A stretch of DNA of 58,686 bases from an uncultured Caldimonas sp. (GTDB lineage Bacteria; Pseudomonadota; Gammaproteobacteria; Burkholderiales; Burkholderiaceae). Below, in pieces: positions 8,720 through 17,301 of the stretch. The DNA lies in contig NZ_CAMLJQ010000023.1 in the NCBI RefSeq assembly GCF_946480305.1, positions 1 through 58,686 on the forward strand, given 5' to 3'. Position numbers and translations under genes: made by a program. The notes under the pieces were generated by a model. It was given only the letters and a program-made list of their open reading frames with translations. It ran no database searches and was not told the origin of the DNA. Every line of letters starts with the position of its first letter. Positions within the stretch are counted from its first letter, which is position 1.

Positions 8720-9703
8720 TCATGCGGCGGTGAGCGCCAGCAACACGTCCGCGTACCACGCCGAGTTCAATCCGAGCGACTCGTCTTCGCCGGCGTCGCG
8801 GTTGTTCATGTCCAACCGCGCGGCATGCACGCCCAGCAGCCGCCATTCCTCTTCGCTGAACCGCACCACCGGTGCTCCGCTGGTGCCGCGATGCGTGCGC
8901 GCATCGGTCAGGAAGTAGCCCTGCCCTTGAAATCGAAGCCCGAACGATGAGGCCACCTGCCCCTGCCGCACGACAGGCAGATGGTGCAAGGTGTCGTGGA
9001 AGCCGAGCGGAAAGCCGACGACGACCACCGACGCTCCGACCCTGACGGCCGCGGGCTCGGTCTCGAGTTGCTCCGGGCTCCACGCCTGCATCACGGTGCC
9101 AGGGGGCAGCGCGTCGCGGTGCAACTCGAGCACAGCCACGTCCACGTCGCCTCCCGTGTCGCTGCCCGCTCGCCAGACGCCGACGCCGTTCTCGTAGAGG
9201 GGCACGGAAAACTGCGTGGAGCGGGCCAGGTCATCGGCGTCGGTGTGCAACTCGATCTCGAGTCGGTCCGGCAGGTGTCCACTGGGCGCATCGAACAACA
9301 CGTGACGGCAGGAGACAAGATACAAGCGCCCCTCGCGCTCGAAGAAGAACCCGGTAGCCGCCGTCAGTGGCATCGACCCGGCGAAGGTCTGGATGCGCGC
9401 CACGCTCAGCAACACCGCGTCGCTTCCCGCGTCGGCCGGAATCCCGGCCTGCGACACGGGCGCCTGCAGCATGCGTGCTGCGCGGGACACGTCGCGTTCA
9501 AAGGCGTTGATCGAATGTTCCGAGATCGGCGCATGCAACAGCACCGTGCGAGCCACCTCTGCATGCTGTTCGAACACCGGCTGCAGCCGCTTTCGCGCGG
9601 CCGGCGGCATCACGCTGAGCATGGCGGTAGTGAGCGCGTCGAGCGCCACGAGACTGCCTTTGAGTTCGCAGATCTTCTCGGTGGCTTCCTGCAGGTTCTT
9701 CAT
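8720..9703 (-). CDS. Trypsin-like serine protease domain protein
   Basis: A 327-residue protein with an N-terminal helical segment (residues 1-85) and a chymotrypsin-fold protease domain. The catalytic triad is readable as H134 (CRHVLFD), D188 (DVDVAVLEL) and S275 (GTSGAPVV). No signal peptide is visible, so it may act in the cytoplasm. Stand-alone proteases of this type without a PDZ domain are often annotated only as 'trypsin-like peptidase'. The start at 9703 has a CCGGAG site upstream, and the frame further up is not protein-like. Confidence 0.8.
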   Translation of the reverse strand: MKNLQEATEKICELKGSLVALDALTTAMLSVMPPAARKRLQPVFEQHAEVARTVLLHAPISEHSINAFERDVSRAARMLQAPVSQAGIPADAGSDAVLLSVARIQTFAGSMPLTAATGFFFEREGRLYLVSCRHVLFDAPSGHLPDRLEIELHTDADDLARSTQFSVPLYENGVGVWRAGSDTGGDVDVAVLELHRDALPPGTVMQAWSPEQLETEPAAVRVGASVVVVGFPLGFHDTLHHLPVVRQGQVASSFGLRFQGQGYFLTDARTHRGTSGAPVVRFSEEEWRLLGVHAARLDMNNRDAGEDESLGLNSAWYADVLLALTAA

Positions 9704-9914
9704 GGGGGCTCCGGAAAAGGAAGCCGCGGCACGGGCCGCGGCGATGCCGTGGCGCCAACCCGCCCGCCATGCCATGCACGCTGGTGCAGGCGGCAAGCAG
9801 AGGCGAAAAAACAGAGAGAAGACCTGCGTAGCGTCTCGTGCCTGCGTGCGGGGCATGGTACACCCCGCCGAAAAAGCGACGGCCGGCTCGCGGCGGACCC
9901 GGTGATGCGAGCAG

Positions 9915-9940
9915 AAAAAAGCCCGCCTCGAAAGGCGGGC
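9915..9940 (-). terminator. Rho-independent terminator of the BON lipoprotein gene
   Basis: GCCCGCCT and AGGCGGGC form an 8-bp stem with a 4-base loop (9921-9940). On the minus strand it is followed directly by a run of six T. It lies 21 bases past the stop of the BON-domain gene. Confidence 0.85.
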
Positions 9941-9961
9941 AAGTTCCAGGTGCCTCTTGCG

Positions 9962-10444
9962 TTACTGAGCGGGGCGCGCTTCGCCGGACGCCTCGACGCG
10001 CAACTCGTTGTCGACGCTCGTCACGCCCCGCACGGCGGACGCCAGCTGCGTCGCACGTTCCCTTGCGGCTTCATTGGGCGCGTTGCCCGAGAGTGTCACG
10101 CGGCCGTTCGCGGTGTCCACGTTGATGCCCAGCGCGCTCAGCTCGTTGTCACGTGCCAGCTCGGCGTTCACCGACGCGGTGATCGCTGCGTCCCCGATCG
10201 CGTCGCCGGCACGTTCGGCGCCACGCTCCATGGCGTCGCCCGCGCGCTCGGCCCCGTTCTCCACGGCGTTGCCGGCGTCGCGTGCCGCCTCTGCTGCACG
10301 GTCGCCGGCGGCCTCGGCACGCTGCTCGGCTTGTGCGACCACAGTGTCGTCATCCCGGGCGGCGGTGGTGTCGTCGCCGGCACGGTCGCACGCAGCCAGG
10401 GCCACGGCAGCAGCCAGGGTCCCCATCAAGGTCAATGCTTTCAT
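9962..10444 (-). CDS. BON-domain lipoprotein
   Basis: A 160-residue protein with a lipoprotein signal (ALAAC, lipidated C19), so probably anchored to the outer membrane. Residues 35-85 are alanine-rich and hold an 11-residue repeat (GAERAGDAM / GAERAGDAI), likely an amphipathic helix. Residues 88-150 form a BON domain (ITASVNAELARD, then GRVTLSGNAPN), a fold thought to bind phospholipid and to answer envelope stress. The ribosome site GGAAGGAG lies just before the ATG at 10444, and a strong terminator lies downstream. Confidence 0.85.
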   Translation of the reverse strand: MKALTLMGTLAAAVALAACDRAGDDTTAARDDDTVVAQAEQRAEAAGDRAAEAARDAGNAVENGAERAGDAMERGAERAGDAIGDAAITASVNAELARDNELSALGINVDTANGRVTLSGNAPNEAARERATQLASAVRGVTSVDNELRVEASGEARPAQ

Positions 10445-10619
10445 CGTCGATCTCCTTCCACTGATACAGACGCCGCCCGGTGCTGGGACCAGCACGTCGC
10501 GGCTGAGGTTGGCGACAACGGCCGGCCCGTGGGTTCCGATGCCTCCCTGGCTCGACCAATCCCTGCTGCGCACGCGCCATATGCGACCTGCGCGACAGGT
10601 ACTCCTGGTTCAGGGCCCG

Positions 10620-10949
10620 TCACACGAGGACCTGCGGCAGGCCCACGACACCGCGAACGCGTTCGAAGCGCAGGGGCTCCTGCGGTGCCTCGCCGGGCTG
10701 AGGCGGGTCGTTGCCGTCGCCGCTGCAGAACGCGTCGGCGGAAGCGCCTTCGTGGACAAGCACCCACACCGGCCTCAAGCGGTTCGGTGTGTGGGTGAAC
10801 TCGCCCCGTACGCCCGTGCACCGCACCAGCCGAATGTCCTCTGCCGTCTGGACCGGGCCGGCTGACGATGCCTGGAAAGCAACGGCACCGAGGGTCCCGG
10901 CGGCGCCCAACAGCGCGGTGCCGAGGACGGTGAAGAATCCAGCTGCCAT
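10620..10949 (-). CDS. Hypothetical secreted or membrane-anchored protein
   Basis: A 109-residue protein with a hydrophobic N-terminus (MAAGFFTVLGTALLGAAGTLGAVAF) that acts as a signal peptide or anchor. The rest is polar, with cysteines at 44 and about 73 that could pair. The AGGAAAGGA ribosome site before the ATG supports a real gene. I do not recognise the family. It precedes the BON lipoprotein gene on the same strand by 175 bases. Confidence 0.6.
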   Translation of the reverse strand: MAAGFFTVLGTALLGAAGTLGAVAFQASSAGPVQTAEDIRLVRCTGVRGEFTHTPNRLRPVWVLVHEGASADAFCSGDGNDPPQPGEAPQEPLRFERVRGVVGLPQVLV

Positions 10950-11079
10950 GACGAGTCCTTTCCTGTCGGGCGACTGAACCAGTCGATGGACTCACTGTAG
11001 GTTGGGGGCCCGCGCGGCGCTGTCAGTTGCGACTCGCCGGATCTGTCAGACCCCGCTGACAGCGTGGAGCGGTTTGTCG

Positions 11080-11940
11080 CTACGCAGCGACGAGGGTCTG
11101 CCGCCCCCACCACTGCTCGCCCGGCGCGAGCACCACCGGCTCGCCGATCGCGGCGGCCTCGACGCACAACATGCGCCGAAAGCCCGACGGCGGCATGTCG
11201 GCCAAGGCTCGCGCCTTGTCCTGCCAGGGGTTCCAGACCACCACGTCGGGGAACTGCTGCGACTCGATGACGAGCGCTCGATGCGGCTCCTCCAGCCGCA
11301 GCGGCCGCGTGGCGTTGAAGTAGATGCGATCCACTTCGGCGTCGACCGTCAGCGCGTGCACGTCCTGGGTCGATTCGGTGGCGCAGGTGCTGTCGAGATA
11401 GTGCAGGCCGCGCAGGCCTTCGAGGCGGGCCTCCTCGACCTCGCGCACGCGCAGATAGGTGTGCAGCGCGGCGGTGAAGCTGAAGGGCTCGTCGCCGGGC
11501 GCCCCGCGATGCTCGACCTCGAGTTCCACATCGAGCCGGCTGCCGCCAACGGCCACGGTCAGCTCCGCGCAGAAGGCGTGCGGCCAGATGGCGCGGGTCG
11601 CCTCGTCGTCGCACAGACGCAGCACGGCGATGGCGTCGTCGCGACCGGTATCGGTGCGCTCCAGCGACCAGCGGCGCGTGCGCGCGAAGCCGTGGCGAGG
11701 CAAGGGTCCACGACGTTCGAACTGCGGAAAGATCACCGGCACGCCACCGCGCACGGCCTGGCCCTCGGCATAGCTCGCGGTCTCGGAGAGGTACAGCCTC
11801 TCCTCGCCGCCGGCAGGCCGCCACGAGACGACCTGCGCACCGTGCAGCAGCACGGTGGCCTGCGCGCCGTCGGGCGTGCGCAGCCGCACGGCAGGTTGTC
11901 CGTTGAAATCGACGAGGGGAGCGGTCTGGGTTTGCGACAT
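11080..11940 (-). CDS. D-hexose-6-phosphate mutarotase (YeaD-like)
   Basis: A 286-residue aldose-1-epimerase-fold enzyme of the hexose-6-phosphate mutarotase group, which interconverts alpha and beta anomers of sugar phosphates. Family landmarks are VVSWRPAGGEERLYLS, GGVPVIFPQF, LPRHGFAR with the active-site histidine, HTYLRV and the late VVWNPW. The length is standard. It lies ten bases downstream of the glutathione reductase gene on the same strand, so the two are probably co-transcribed. Confidence 0.9.
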   Translation of the reverse strand: MSQTQTAPLVDFNGQPAVRLRTPDGAQATVLLHGAQVVSWRPAGGEERLYLSETASYAEGQAVRGGVPVIFPQFERRGPLPRHGFARTRRWSLERTDTGRDDAIAVLRLCDDEATRAIWPHAFCAELTVAVGGSRLDVELEVEHRGAPGDEPFSFTAALHTYLRVREVEEARLEGLRGLHYLDSTCATESTQDVHALTVDAEVDRIYFNATRPLRLEEPHRALVIESQQFPDVVVWNPWQDKARALADMPPSGFRRMLCVEAAAIGEPVVLAPGEQWWGRQTLVAA

Positions 11941-11949
11941 GACCGGAGC

Positions 11950-13338
11950 TTACGCCACGCTGCTGCCGCCGCTGCAATGCTGCTCGCGCATCAGCACCAG
12001 CTCTTCCGCCACCGTGGGATGCACGGCCACGGTGTTGTCGAACGCCGCCTTCGTGACGCCCGCCTTCAGCGCGACGGCAAAGCCTTGCACCACTTCCGCG
12101 GCCTCGGGCGCCACCATGTGCATGCCGAGCACCACGTCGGTGGCGTCGTCGACGACCAGTTTCATGAACGCACGCTCGTCGCTGCCACTCAAGGTATGCC
12201 GCAGCGGACGGAACTCGGAACGGTAGATGCGCAGCTTGCCATGCCGCTCGCGCGCCTGCGCCTCGGTGAGCCCGACGGCCGCGACCGGAGGGTCGCAGAA
12301 GACGGCAGTGGGCACGTCTTCGTATCGCATCTCGCGCGCAGGGGCCGAACCGCATCCGTGGAGCCGGTCGATCAAGGCCCCGGCCTGCAGCAGGGCAACC
12401 GGCGTCAGCGCGCGGTGGTCGACCACGTCCCCGATGGCGTAGATGGAAGACACCGCGGTGCAGAAGTGCTCGTCCACCTCGACTGCGCCGTTGTCACCGA
12501 GTCGGACGCCCAGCTCGGCCAGCCCCAGGCCGGCGGTGCACGGCGCGCGCCCGGTGGCCAGCAGCACGGCTTCGGCGACCACCGGATCGGCCTGCCCGAC
12601 ATGCACCTCGAGGCCCGCCGCGTGGTGCCTCGACAGCCGCTGCACCCCGGTCTCCAGCTTCAGCCGGATGCCCTTCTTGCGCAGCTCGGCGGCGACGAAC
12701 CCGCTGATCTCCGCGTCGAACCCGTCGAGCAACCGCGCGCCGCGGTGGATCAGGGTCACGTCCGCGCCCAGCCCGTTGAAGATCGACGCGAATTCGCACC
12801 CGATGTAGCCCCCACCGACGATCGCGAGGCGGCGCGGAAACGGGTCGACGTCGAAGATCGCGTCGGAGCTGAGCGCGAGCTCGGCGCCCTCGATCGGCGG
12901 CAGCCGCGGCGACGAGCCGGTGGCGACCAGGATGTGCTGCGCCGCCAGCATGCGTTCGCCCACCGCCACGGCATGCGGCCCGGCCACGCGGGCCCAGCCG
13001 TCGATCAGCTGCACGCCGGCGTCCAGCAGCAACTTCTCGTAGACGCCGTTGAGCCGGGCAATCTCGGTCGCCCGACGCTGCCGCAGCAAGGCCCAATCGA
13101 GCGTCGGCGAGTCGAAGCGCCACCCGTAGCCACGCGCCTCCTCGAAGCCGTGCGCGTAGTGCGCCGCGTGGCTGTAGAGCTTCTTCGGGATGCAGCCGAC
13201 GTTGACGCACGTGCCGCCGAGCCGACGCCCTTCGACCAACGCGACCCTGCGGCCCTGCTTCGCTGCCAGGCGTGCCGCGCGCACTCCACCGCTGCCGCCA
13301 CCAATGACCACCAGATCGAACGTTTCGCGAGCTGCCAT
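11950..13338 (-). CDS. gor: Glutathione-disulfide reductase
   Basis: A 462-residue flavoprotein that reduces glutathione disulfide with NADPH. The FAD motif GGGSGGVRAAR (13-23) is followed by the redox-active disulfide C44/C49 in GGTCVNVGCIPKK. The NAD(P) motif is VGGGYIGCEFA. The C-terminal HPTVAEE holds the catalytic His/Glu of the partner subunit. The ATG at 13338 has GGGAG upstream; an in-frame ATG 27 bases earlier lacks this. Related disulfide reductases share this layout, but the sequence reads as a glutathione reductase. Confidence 0.88.
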   Translation of the reverse strand: MAARETFDLVVIGGGSGGVRAARLAAKQGRRVALVEGRRLGGTCVNVGCIPKKLYSHAAHYAHGFEEARGYGWRFDSPTLDWALLRQRRATEIARLNGVYEKLLLDAGVQLIDGWARVAGPHAVAVGERMLAAQHILVATGSSPRLPPIEGAELALSSDAIFDVDPFPRRLAIVGGGYIGCEFASIFNGLGADVTLIHRGARLLDGFDAEISGFVAAELRKKGIRLKLETGVQRLSRHHAAGLEVHVGQADPVVAEAVLLATGRAPCTAGLGLAELGVRLGDNGAVEVDEHFCTAVSSIYAIGDVVDHRALTPVALLQAGALIDRLHGCGSAPAREMRYEDVPTAVFCDPPVAAVGLTEAQARERHGKLRIYRSEFRPLRHTLSGSDERAFMKLVVDDATDVVLGMHMVAPEAAEVVQGFAVALKAGVTKAAFDNTVAVHPTVAEELVLMREQHCSGGSSVA

Positions 13339-13374
13339 GTTCAACTCCCATTTGACCGATGCCATCGAAGGCCA

Positions 13375-14295
13375 TTACACCGGCCGCGGCGCGACTTCCT
13401 GCAACAGAAAGTCCACGAAAGCCCGCACCCGCGCCGACAGGTGCCGGTTCTGCGGATACAGCACGTGAAAGGGCCAGCCGCGGCTGCGCAACGGCTGCAA
13501 CACCTCCACCAGCGCGCCGCTTGCGACGTCTGCCTCCGCCACGAAGTGATACCCCTGCGCCAGCCCCGCACCGGCGCGTGCGAGGTCGAGACAGGCCACC
13601 ACGTCTTCGAGGCAACGCAGCCGCCCGTCAATGCGGTGCTCTACCTCGCGCCCGTCTTGCATGAAGTACCACGGCAACGGCCGGCCGGTGCTCGGCAGCA
13701 CGAACTGCAGGCAATCGTGATGCGCCAGATCAGCGAGCGTCCGGGGTACGCCCCGGCGACGCAGGTAGTCCGGCGACGCGAACACGCCCTGCGTCGCGTG
13801 TTCCAGCAAGCGTGCAACAAGCCTCGAGTCCTGCGGATCGCCGCGGCGGATCGCGAGGTCGTAGCCCTCCTCGACGAAATCGACGTTGCGGTTGGACACG
13901 TGCACGTCCACCGACACCTGCGGATGGCGCGCCAGAAACTCCGGCAACCTGGGCAGCAGCCGGTAGTGCCCCCACGTGGAAGGCACGCTCACCCGCAACA
14001 GGCCGCGCACCTCGGCCCGTTGACCCGACAGCGCCCGCTGCGCCTCCTCGAGCTGCGCCAGCGCCTGGCGGCATTGCTCGTAGTACAGCCGGCCATCGTC
14101 GGTGAGCCGCACCTGCCGCGTCGTGCGGGCAAACAGCCTGACGCCGAGTCGCGCTTCCAGCCGCTGCACCGAGCGGCTGACCGCCGGTGGCGTGAGCCCG
14201 AGCGCCTCGGCGGCCGGCTTGAAGCCGCCCAACTCCGCCGCCTTGCAAAAGATCTCGATGCTGCCCAGTTGCACCGGCTCGAAACTGCGCGTCAT
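13375..14295 (-). CDS. LysR-family transcriptional regulator
   Basis: A 306-residue regulator. The N-terminal winged helix-turn-helix spans residues 8-66 (FCKAAELGGFKPAAEALGLT, then PAVSRSVQRLE). The substrate-binding domain follows, with RVSVPSTWGHYRLLPRLPEFL. It is transcribed away from the DJ-1/PfpI gene, and a strong inverted repeat lies in the shared intergenic DNA (14332-14364). That layout is the usual one for a LysR protein that controls its neighbour and itself. Confidence 0.9.
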   Translation of the reverse strand: MTRSFEPVQLGSIEIFCKAAELGGFKPAAEALGLTPPAVSRSVQRLEARLGVRLFARTTRQVRLTDDGRLYYEQCRQALAQLEEAQRALSGQRAEVRGLLRVSVPSTWGHYRLLPRLPEFLARHPQVSVDVHVSNRNVDFVEEGYDLAIRRGDPQDSRLVARLLEHATQGVFASPDYLRRRGVPRTLADLAHHDCLQFVLPSTGRPLPWYFMQDGREVEHRIDGRLRCLEDVVACLDLARAGAGLAQGYHFVAEADVASGALVEVLQPLRSRGWPFHVLYPQNRHLSARVRAFVDFLLQEVAPRPV

Positions 14296-14331
14296 GGTTT
14301 ACGCAATGTAATGAATCAAGTGAGAAGAGGT

Positions 14332-14364
14332 GACTTTATTGCGTCTTTCGTGCCGCATAAAGTC
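14332..14364. promoter_or_regulatory. Candidate LysR operator
   Basis: GACTTTATTGCG (14332-14343) and CGCATAAAGTC (14354-14364) are inverted copies apart from one extra T in the left arm. The spacer is ten bases. It lies 36 bases from the LysR start and 63 bases from the divergent DJ-1/PfpI start, where a LysR dimer or tetramer site would be expected. Confidence 0.65.
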
Positions 14365-14427
14365 GTTCTCAGTGCTCGCACGCTTGTTGCCGCGAGTTGA
14401 CCGCCCCCTCTACACGGAGCTGCTTCC

Positions 14428-15123
14428 ATGTCACGACGCATCCTGATCATCGTCACGTCCAACGCCCGCATGGGCGACACAGGCAAGCCCACGGGCCTGT
14501 GGGCCGAAGAACTGGCCGCGCCCTACTTCGCCTTCGTCGACGCCGGCTTCGACGTCGAGATCGCTTCACCCCAGGGTGGCGCTGCGCCCGTGGACCCGGG
14601 CAGCCTCAAACCGAAAGGCGAGAACGACGCCGTCGTCGAGCGCTTTCTCGCCGATGAAGCAGCGCAACGCAAGGTCCGTGCGACCGCGCGGGTGGCCGAG
14701 GTCGATGCCGCGGCCTTTGACGCGGTGTTCTTCCCCGGCGGGCACGGCACCATGTGGGACCTGCCGGGCGACGCTGGCGTGACGCGCGCGGTCGAAAGCG
14801 CCTACGCCGCCGGCAAGATCGTCGCCGCGGTGTGCCACGGCCCGGCCGGGCTGGTGAGCGCGCGCCGCCCGGACGGGCAGCCGCTCGTCGCCGGCAAGCG
14901 CGTCAATGCGTTCACCGACGACGAGGAGCGCGAAGCGGGCCAGGCCGAGACGGTGCCTTTCCTGCTCGAAAGCCGGCTGCGCAACCTGGGTGCGAAGTTC
15001 GAGAAAACCGGCAACTGGCAGCCTTTTGCGGTGCGCGACGGCCAGTTGATCACCGGGCAGAACCCGCAGTCGTCGGCCGAAGTGGCCCGGCTCGTGCTGC
15101 AGGCCCTCGGCGAGGCCGACTGA
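14428..15123 (+). CDS. DJ-1/PfpI-family protein (Hsp31-like)
   Basis: A 231-residue member of the DJ-1/PfpI superfamily, of the kind grouped with Hsp31-like glyoxalase III or chaperone proteins. The likely nucleophile is C136 in AAVCHGPAGL with H137 beside it, and the partner acid is E27 (LWAEEL). FPGGHGTMWDL is the typical turn. Some members detoxify methylglyoxal. The divergent LysR gene probably controls it. Its stop codon abuts the stop of the convergent HxlR gene with no base between. Confidence 0.88.
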   Translation: MSRRILIIVTSNARMGDTGKPTGLWAEELAAPYFAFVDAGFDVEIASPQGGAAPVDPGSLKPKGENDAVVERFLADEAAQRKVRATARVAEVDAAAFDAVFFPGGHGTMWDLPGDAGVTRAVESAYAAGKIVAAVCHGPAGLVSARRPDGQPLVAGKRVNAFTDDEEREAGQAETVPFLLESRLRNLGAKFEKTGNWQPFAVRDGQLITGQNPQSSAEVARLVLQALGEAD

Positions 15124-15459
15124 TCACTGCGCGGCGGTCGCGCGCCACCAGCGCACCGACCAAGCCATCATCGGCTCCATCGCCACCAGCAGCGAGCGCC
15201 CGTGCTCGCTGAGCGCATAGCCCTCGCCCGGCAGGTGGTCGACGAGCTGTGCCTCGCGCAACTCCTTCAGGCGCTGGTTCAGCACGGTGGGCGACACCTC
15301 GCTGCACGCCTGCTGCAGCGCACGGAAGGTCAACGGCTCGCCGCGCAACTCCCACAGGATGCGCAGCACCCAGCGGCGGTGGAACAGATCGATGGCAGCG
15401 TTGATCGCCTGCTTGGCCACCTGCTGGCTGGCGCGGCCGGGTCGGTTCATGGGGTTCAT
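15124..15459 (-). CDS. HxlR-family winged-helix regulator
   Basis: A 111-residue HxlR/MarR-like regulator. The core is RRWVLRILWELRGEP, LTFRALQQAC, the recognition helix region SPTVLNQRLKEL and the wing GYALSEHGRSLL. A single cysteine (in QQACSEVS) lies where some redox-sensing HxlR proteins have theirs. It is divergent from a carboxymuconolactone decarboxylase-like gene, and two matching palindromes lie between them. Two ATG codons are possible at 15459 and 15450; neither has a strong ribosome site. Confidence 0.88.
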   Translation of the reverse strand: MNPMNRPGRASQQVAKQAINAAIDLFHRRWVLRILWELRGEPLTFRALQQACSEVSPTVLNQRLKELREAQLVDHLPGEGYALSEHGRSLLVAMEPMMAWSVRWWRATAAQ

Positions 15460-15471
15460 CCGTCAAGTTCG

Positions 15472-15492
15472 TTGCTACGCATTATGTAGCGA
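15472..15492. promoter_or_regulatory. HxlR operator 1 (candidate)
   Basis: The site reads TTGCTAC-N7-GTAGCGA, a near-perfect palindrome with the same 7-base spacer as operator 2. It begins 13 bases upstream of the HxlR start, well placed for autorepression. Confidence 0.8.
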
Positions 15493-15508
15493 CTGGTGCT
15501 ATCCTGCA

Positions 15509-15531
15509 ATCGCTACTTATTCAGTAGCGAT
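15509..15531. promoter_or_regulatory. HxlR operator 2 (candidate)
   Basis: The site reads ATCGCTAC-N7-GTAGCGAT, a perfect 8-bp-armed palindrome. Its centre is 38 bases from that of operator 1. It lies just upstream of the carboxymuconolactone decarboxylase-like gene (start 15549), so binding there would block that gene's promoter. Confidence 0.85.
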
Positions 15532-15548
15532 CAGCATGAGGAGCATCC

Positions 15549-16109
15549 ATGGCCATTCCCCGCATCTCGCCGTTGACCGACCCGCTGCCCGCCGGCATCG
15601 CAGCGCGCCTGCGCCGCCTGCTGCCGCAAGGTGTGCCGGCGCCGCAGATCTTCCTGACCGTTGCGCGCAACGAGGGCCTGTTCGAGAACCTGGTCGACAG
15701 CGGCCTGCTCGGGCCGACCGGCCTGCTCGACCGCGGCGCCTTGCGACCGGCGCTGCGCGAGCTCGTGATCCTGCGCACCTGCACGGCCAGTCGCAACAGT
15801 TACGAGTTCAACCTGCACGAACAGACCATCTCACAGCGCATGGGTCTGACCGTTGCGCAGATCGACGACCTGCGACGGACGCATCTGAACGACGCCCTCT
15901 GGTCGCCTGAAGAAAAGGCCGCTGTGGCGCTGGTCGACGCACTGGTGCAACGCCTCGACGTGAACGACGAGGAATTCATCGCCGCACGCAGGCACTTCGA
16001 CGACGCCACGCTGATCGAGATCACGCAGCTCGTCGGTCTGTATACGGGCGTGGCTATGCTCGTCGCACTCGCCCGACCTCGTTTCGATACGTACGCATTG
16101 CCGGGTTAA
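15549..16109 (+). CDS. Carboxymuconolactone decarboxylase/AhpD-like protein
   Basis: A 186-residue all-helical protein of the carboxymuconolactone decarboxylase superfamily. The family core is visible as REL-VILRTCTASRNSYEFNLHEQ. The AhpD-type CxxC pair is absent: a single cysteine is followed by serine and asparagine, so it is unlikely to be a disulfide peroxidase. The true substrate is unknown. Two palindromic HxlR sites precede the gene, so it is probably induced by whatever the HxlR protein senses. Confidence 0.85.
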   Translation: MAIPRISPLTDPLPAGIAARLRRLLPQGVPAPQIFLTVARNEGLFENLVDSGLLGPTGLLDRGALRPALRELVILRTCTASRNSYEFNLHEQTISQRMGLTVAQIDDLRRTHLNDALWSPEEKAAVALVDALVQRLDVNDEEFIAARRHFDDATLIEITQLVGLYTGVAMLVALARPRFDTYALPG

Positions 16110-16145
16110 GCTGCGCCCTCCCCAACTGCACGCCCCGTCCCCCAG

Positions 16146-17219
16146 ATGAACGCGCTCCGTGTCGGCCTCCTCGGCTATGGCTATGCCAGCAAGACCTTCC
16201 ATGCCCCGCTGATCGCTGGCGTCCCCGGCCTGGTGCTGGCGGCGGTGTCGAGCAGCGATGCGGGCAAGGTGCATGCGGACTGGCCGGGCCTGCCGGTGGA
16301 GTCCGACCCGCTCGCGTTGATCGGCCGGTCCGACATCGATCTCGTCGTGGTGCCCACCCCCAACGACACGCACCATGCGCTGGCGAAGGCGGCACTGCTG
16401 GCGGGCAAGCACGTCGTCGTCGACAAGCCGTTCACGGTGACCTTGGCCGAAGCGCAGGAGTTGAATGCGCTCGCGCATGCCGGCCGGCGCGTGCTGTCGG
16501 TGTTCCACAACCGGCGCTGGGACGCCGACTTCCTGACGCTGAAAGCGCTGCTCGGCGCCGGCGTGCTGGGTCGTGCGGTGCATTTCGAGTCGCACTTCGA
16601 CCGCTACCGCCCGCAGGTGCGTGCGCGCTGGCGCGAGCAGGCCATGCAAGGCGGCGGCCTCTGGTACGACCTGGGGCCGCATCTGCTGGACCAGGCGCTG
16701 CAGCTCTTCGGCCTGCCCGAGGCGATCTCGCTCGATCTGGCACTGCAGCGCGATGGCGCAGTCACCGACGACTACTTCCATGCCCAGCTGCGGTACAGCG
16801 GCCAGCATGAGGGCCTGCGCGTGATCCTGCACGCCAGCGCGCTGGTGGCCGCGGTCGGCCCTCGGTTCACGGTGCACGGCACGCGCGGCAGCTACGTGAA
16901 ACACGGGCTCGACACGCAGGAGGACCGCCTGAAGACCGGCGAGCGCCCCCGGCTCGACGCACTCGGCGATTGGGGGCACGATCCGCGCGACGGCCTGTTG
17001 ACGCTGCCCGAGTCGACCACCGAAGCCGTGCAGCCCCGTCCCACCGTGCCCGGCAACTACCTTGCCTTCTACGCTGCGGTGCGCGACGCGATCCACGGCC
17101 GTGCCTCCAACCCCGTGCCGGCCACCGAGGCCATGCTGGTGATGGCACTCATCGAGGCCGGCCTGCACAGCCACCACGCGAGACACGAGATGCCGGTGCC
17201 CCGGCTCGCAACAGCCTGA
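16146..17219 (+). CDS. Gfo/Idh/MocA-family oxidoreductase
   Basis: A 357-residue NAD(P)-dependent oxidoreductase. The Rossmann motif is GLLGYGYASKTFHAP at residues 8-22 and the family signature is VVVDKPFTV, with the catalytic lysine of the DKP type. The C-terminal half is the standard dimerising alpha/beta domain. Close relatives act on sugars or inositols, but the substrate cannot be assigned. It stands alone on the plus strand. Confidence 0.88.
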   Translation: MNALRVGLLGYGYASKTFHAPLIAGVPGLVLAAVSSSDAGKVHADWPGLPVESDPLALIGRSDIDLVVVPTPNDTHHALAKAALLAGKHVVVDKPFTVTLAEAQELNALAHAGRRVLSVFHNRRWDADFLTLKALLGAGVLGRAVHFESHFDRYRPQVRARWREQAMQGGGLWYDLGPHLLDQALQLFGLPEAISLDLALQRDGAVTDDYFHAQLRYSGQHEGLRVILHASALVAAVGPRFTVHGTRGSYVKHGLDTQEDRLKTGERPRLDALGDWGHDPRDGLLTLPESTTEAVQPRPTVPGNYLAFYAAVRDAIHGRASNPVPATEAMLVMALIEAGLHSHHARHEMPVPRLATA

Positions 17220-17301
17220 CGTTGCGCTGCCGCATCGACGCTCCTATGCTTGCCCCAGCGCCGCCCGCGTCGGGCGATGCACTCGACAGGAGGAGCAAGA
17301 C

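Noticed and set aside
11002..14400. 1132-codon open frame on the plus strand
   Set aside because: It is antisense to the mutarotase, glutathione reductase and LysR genes, all firmly identified, and its composition is unlike protein.
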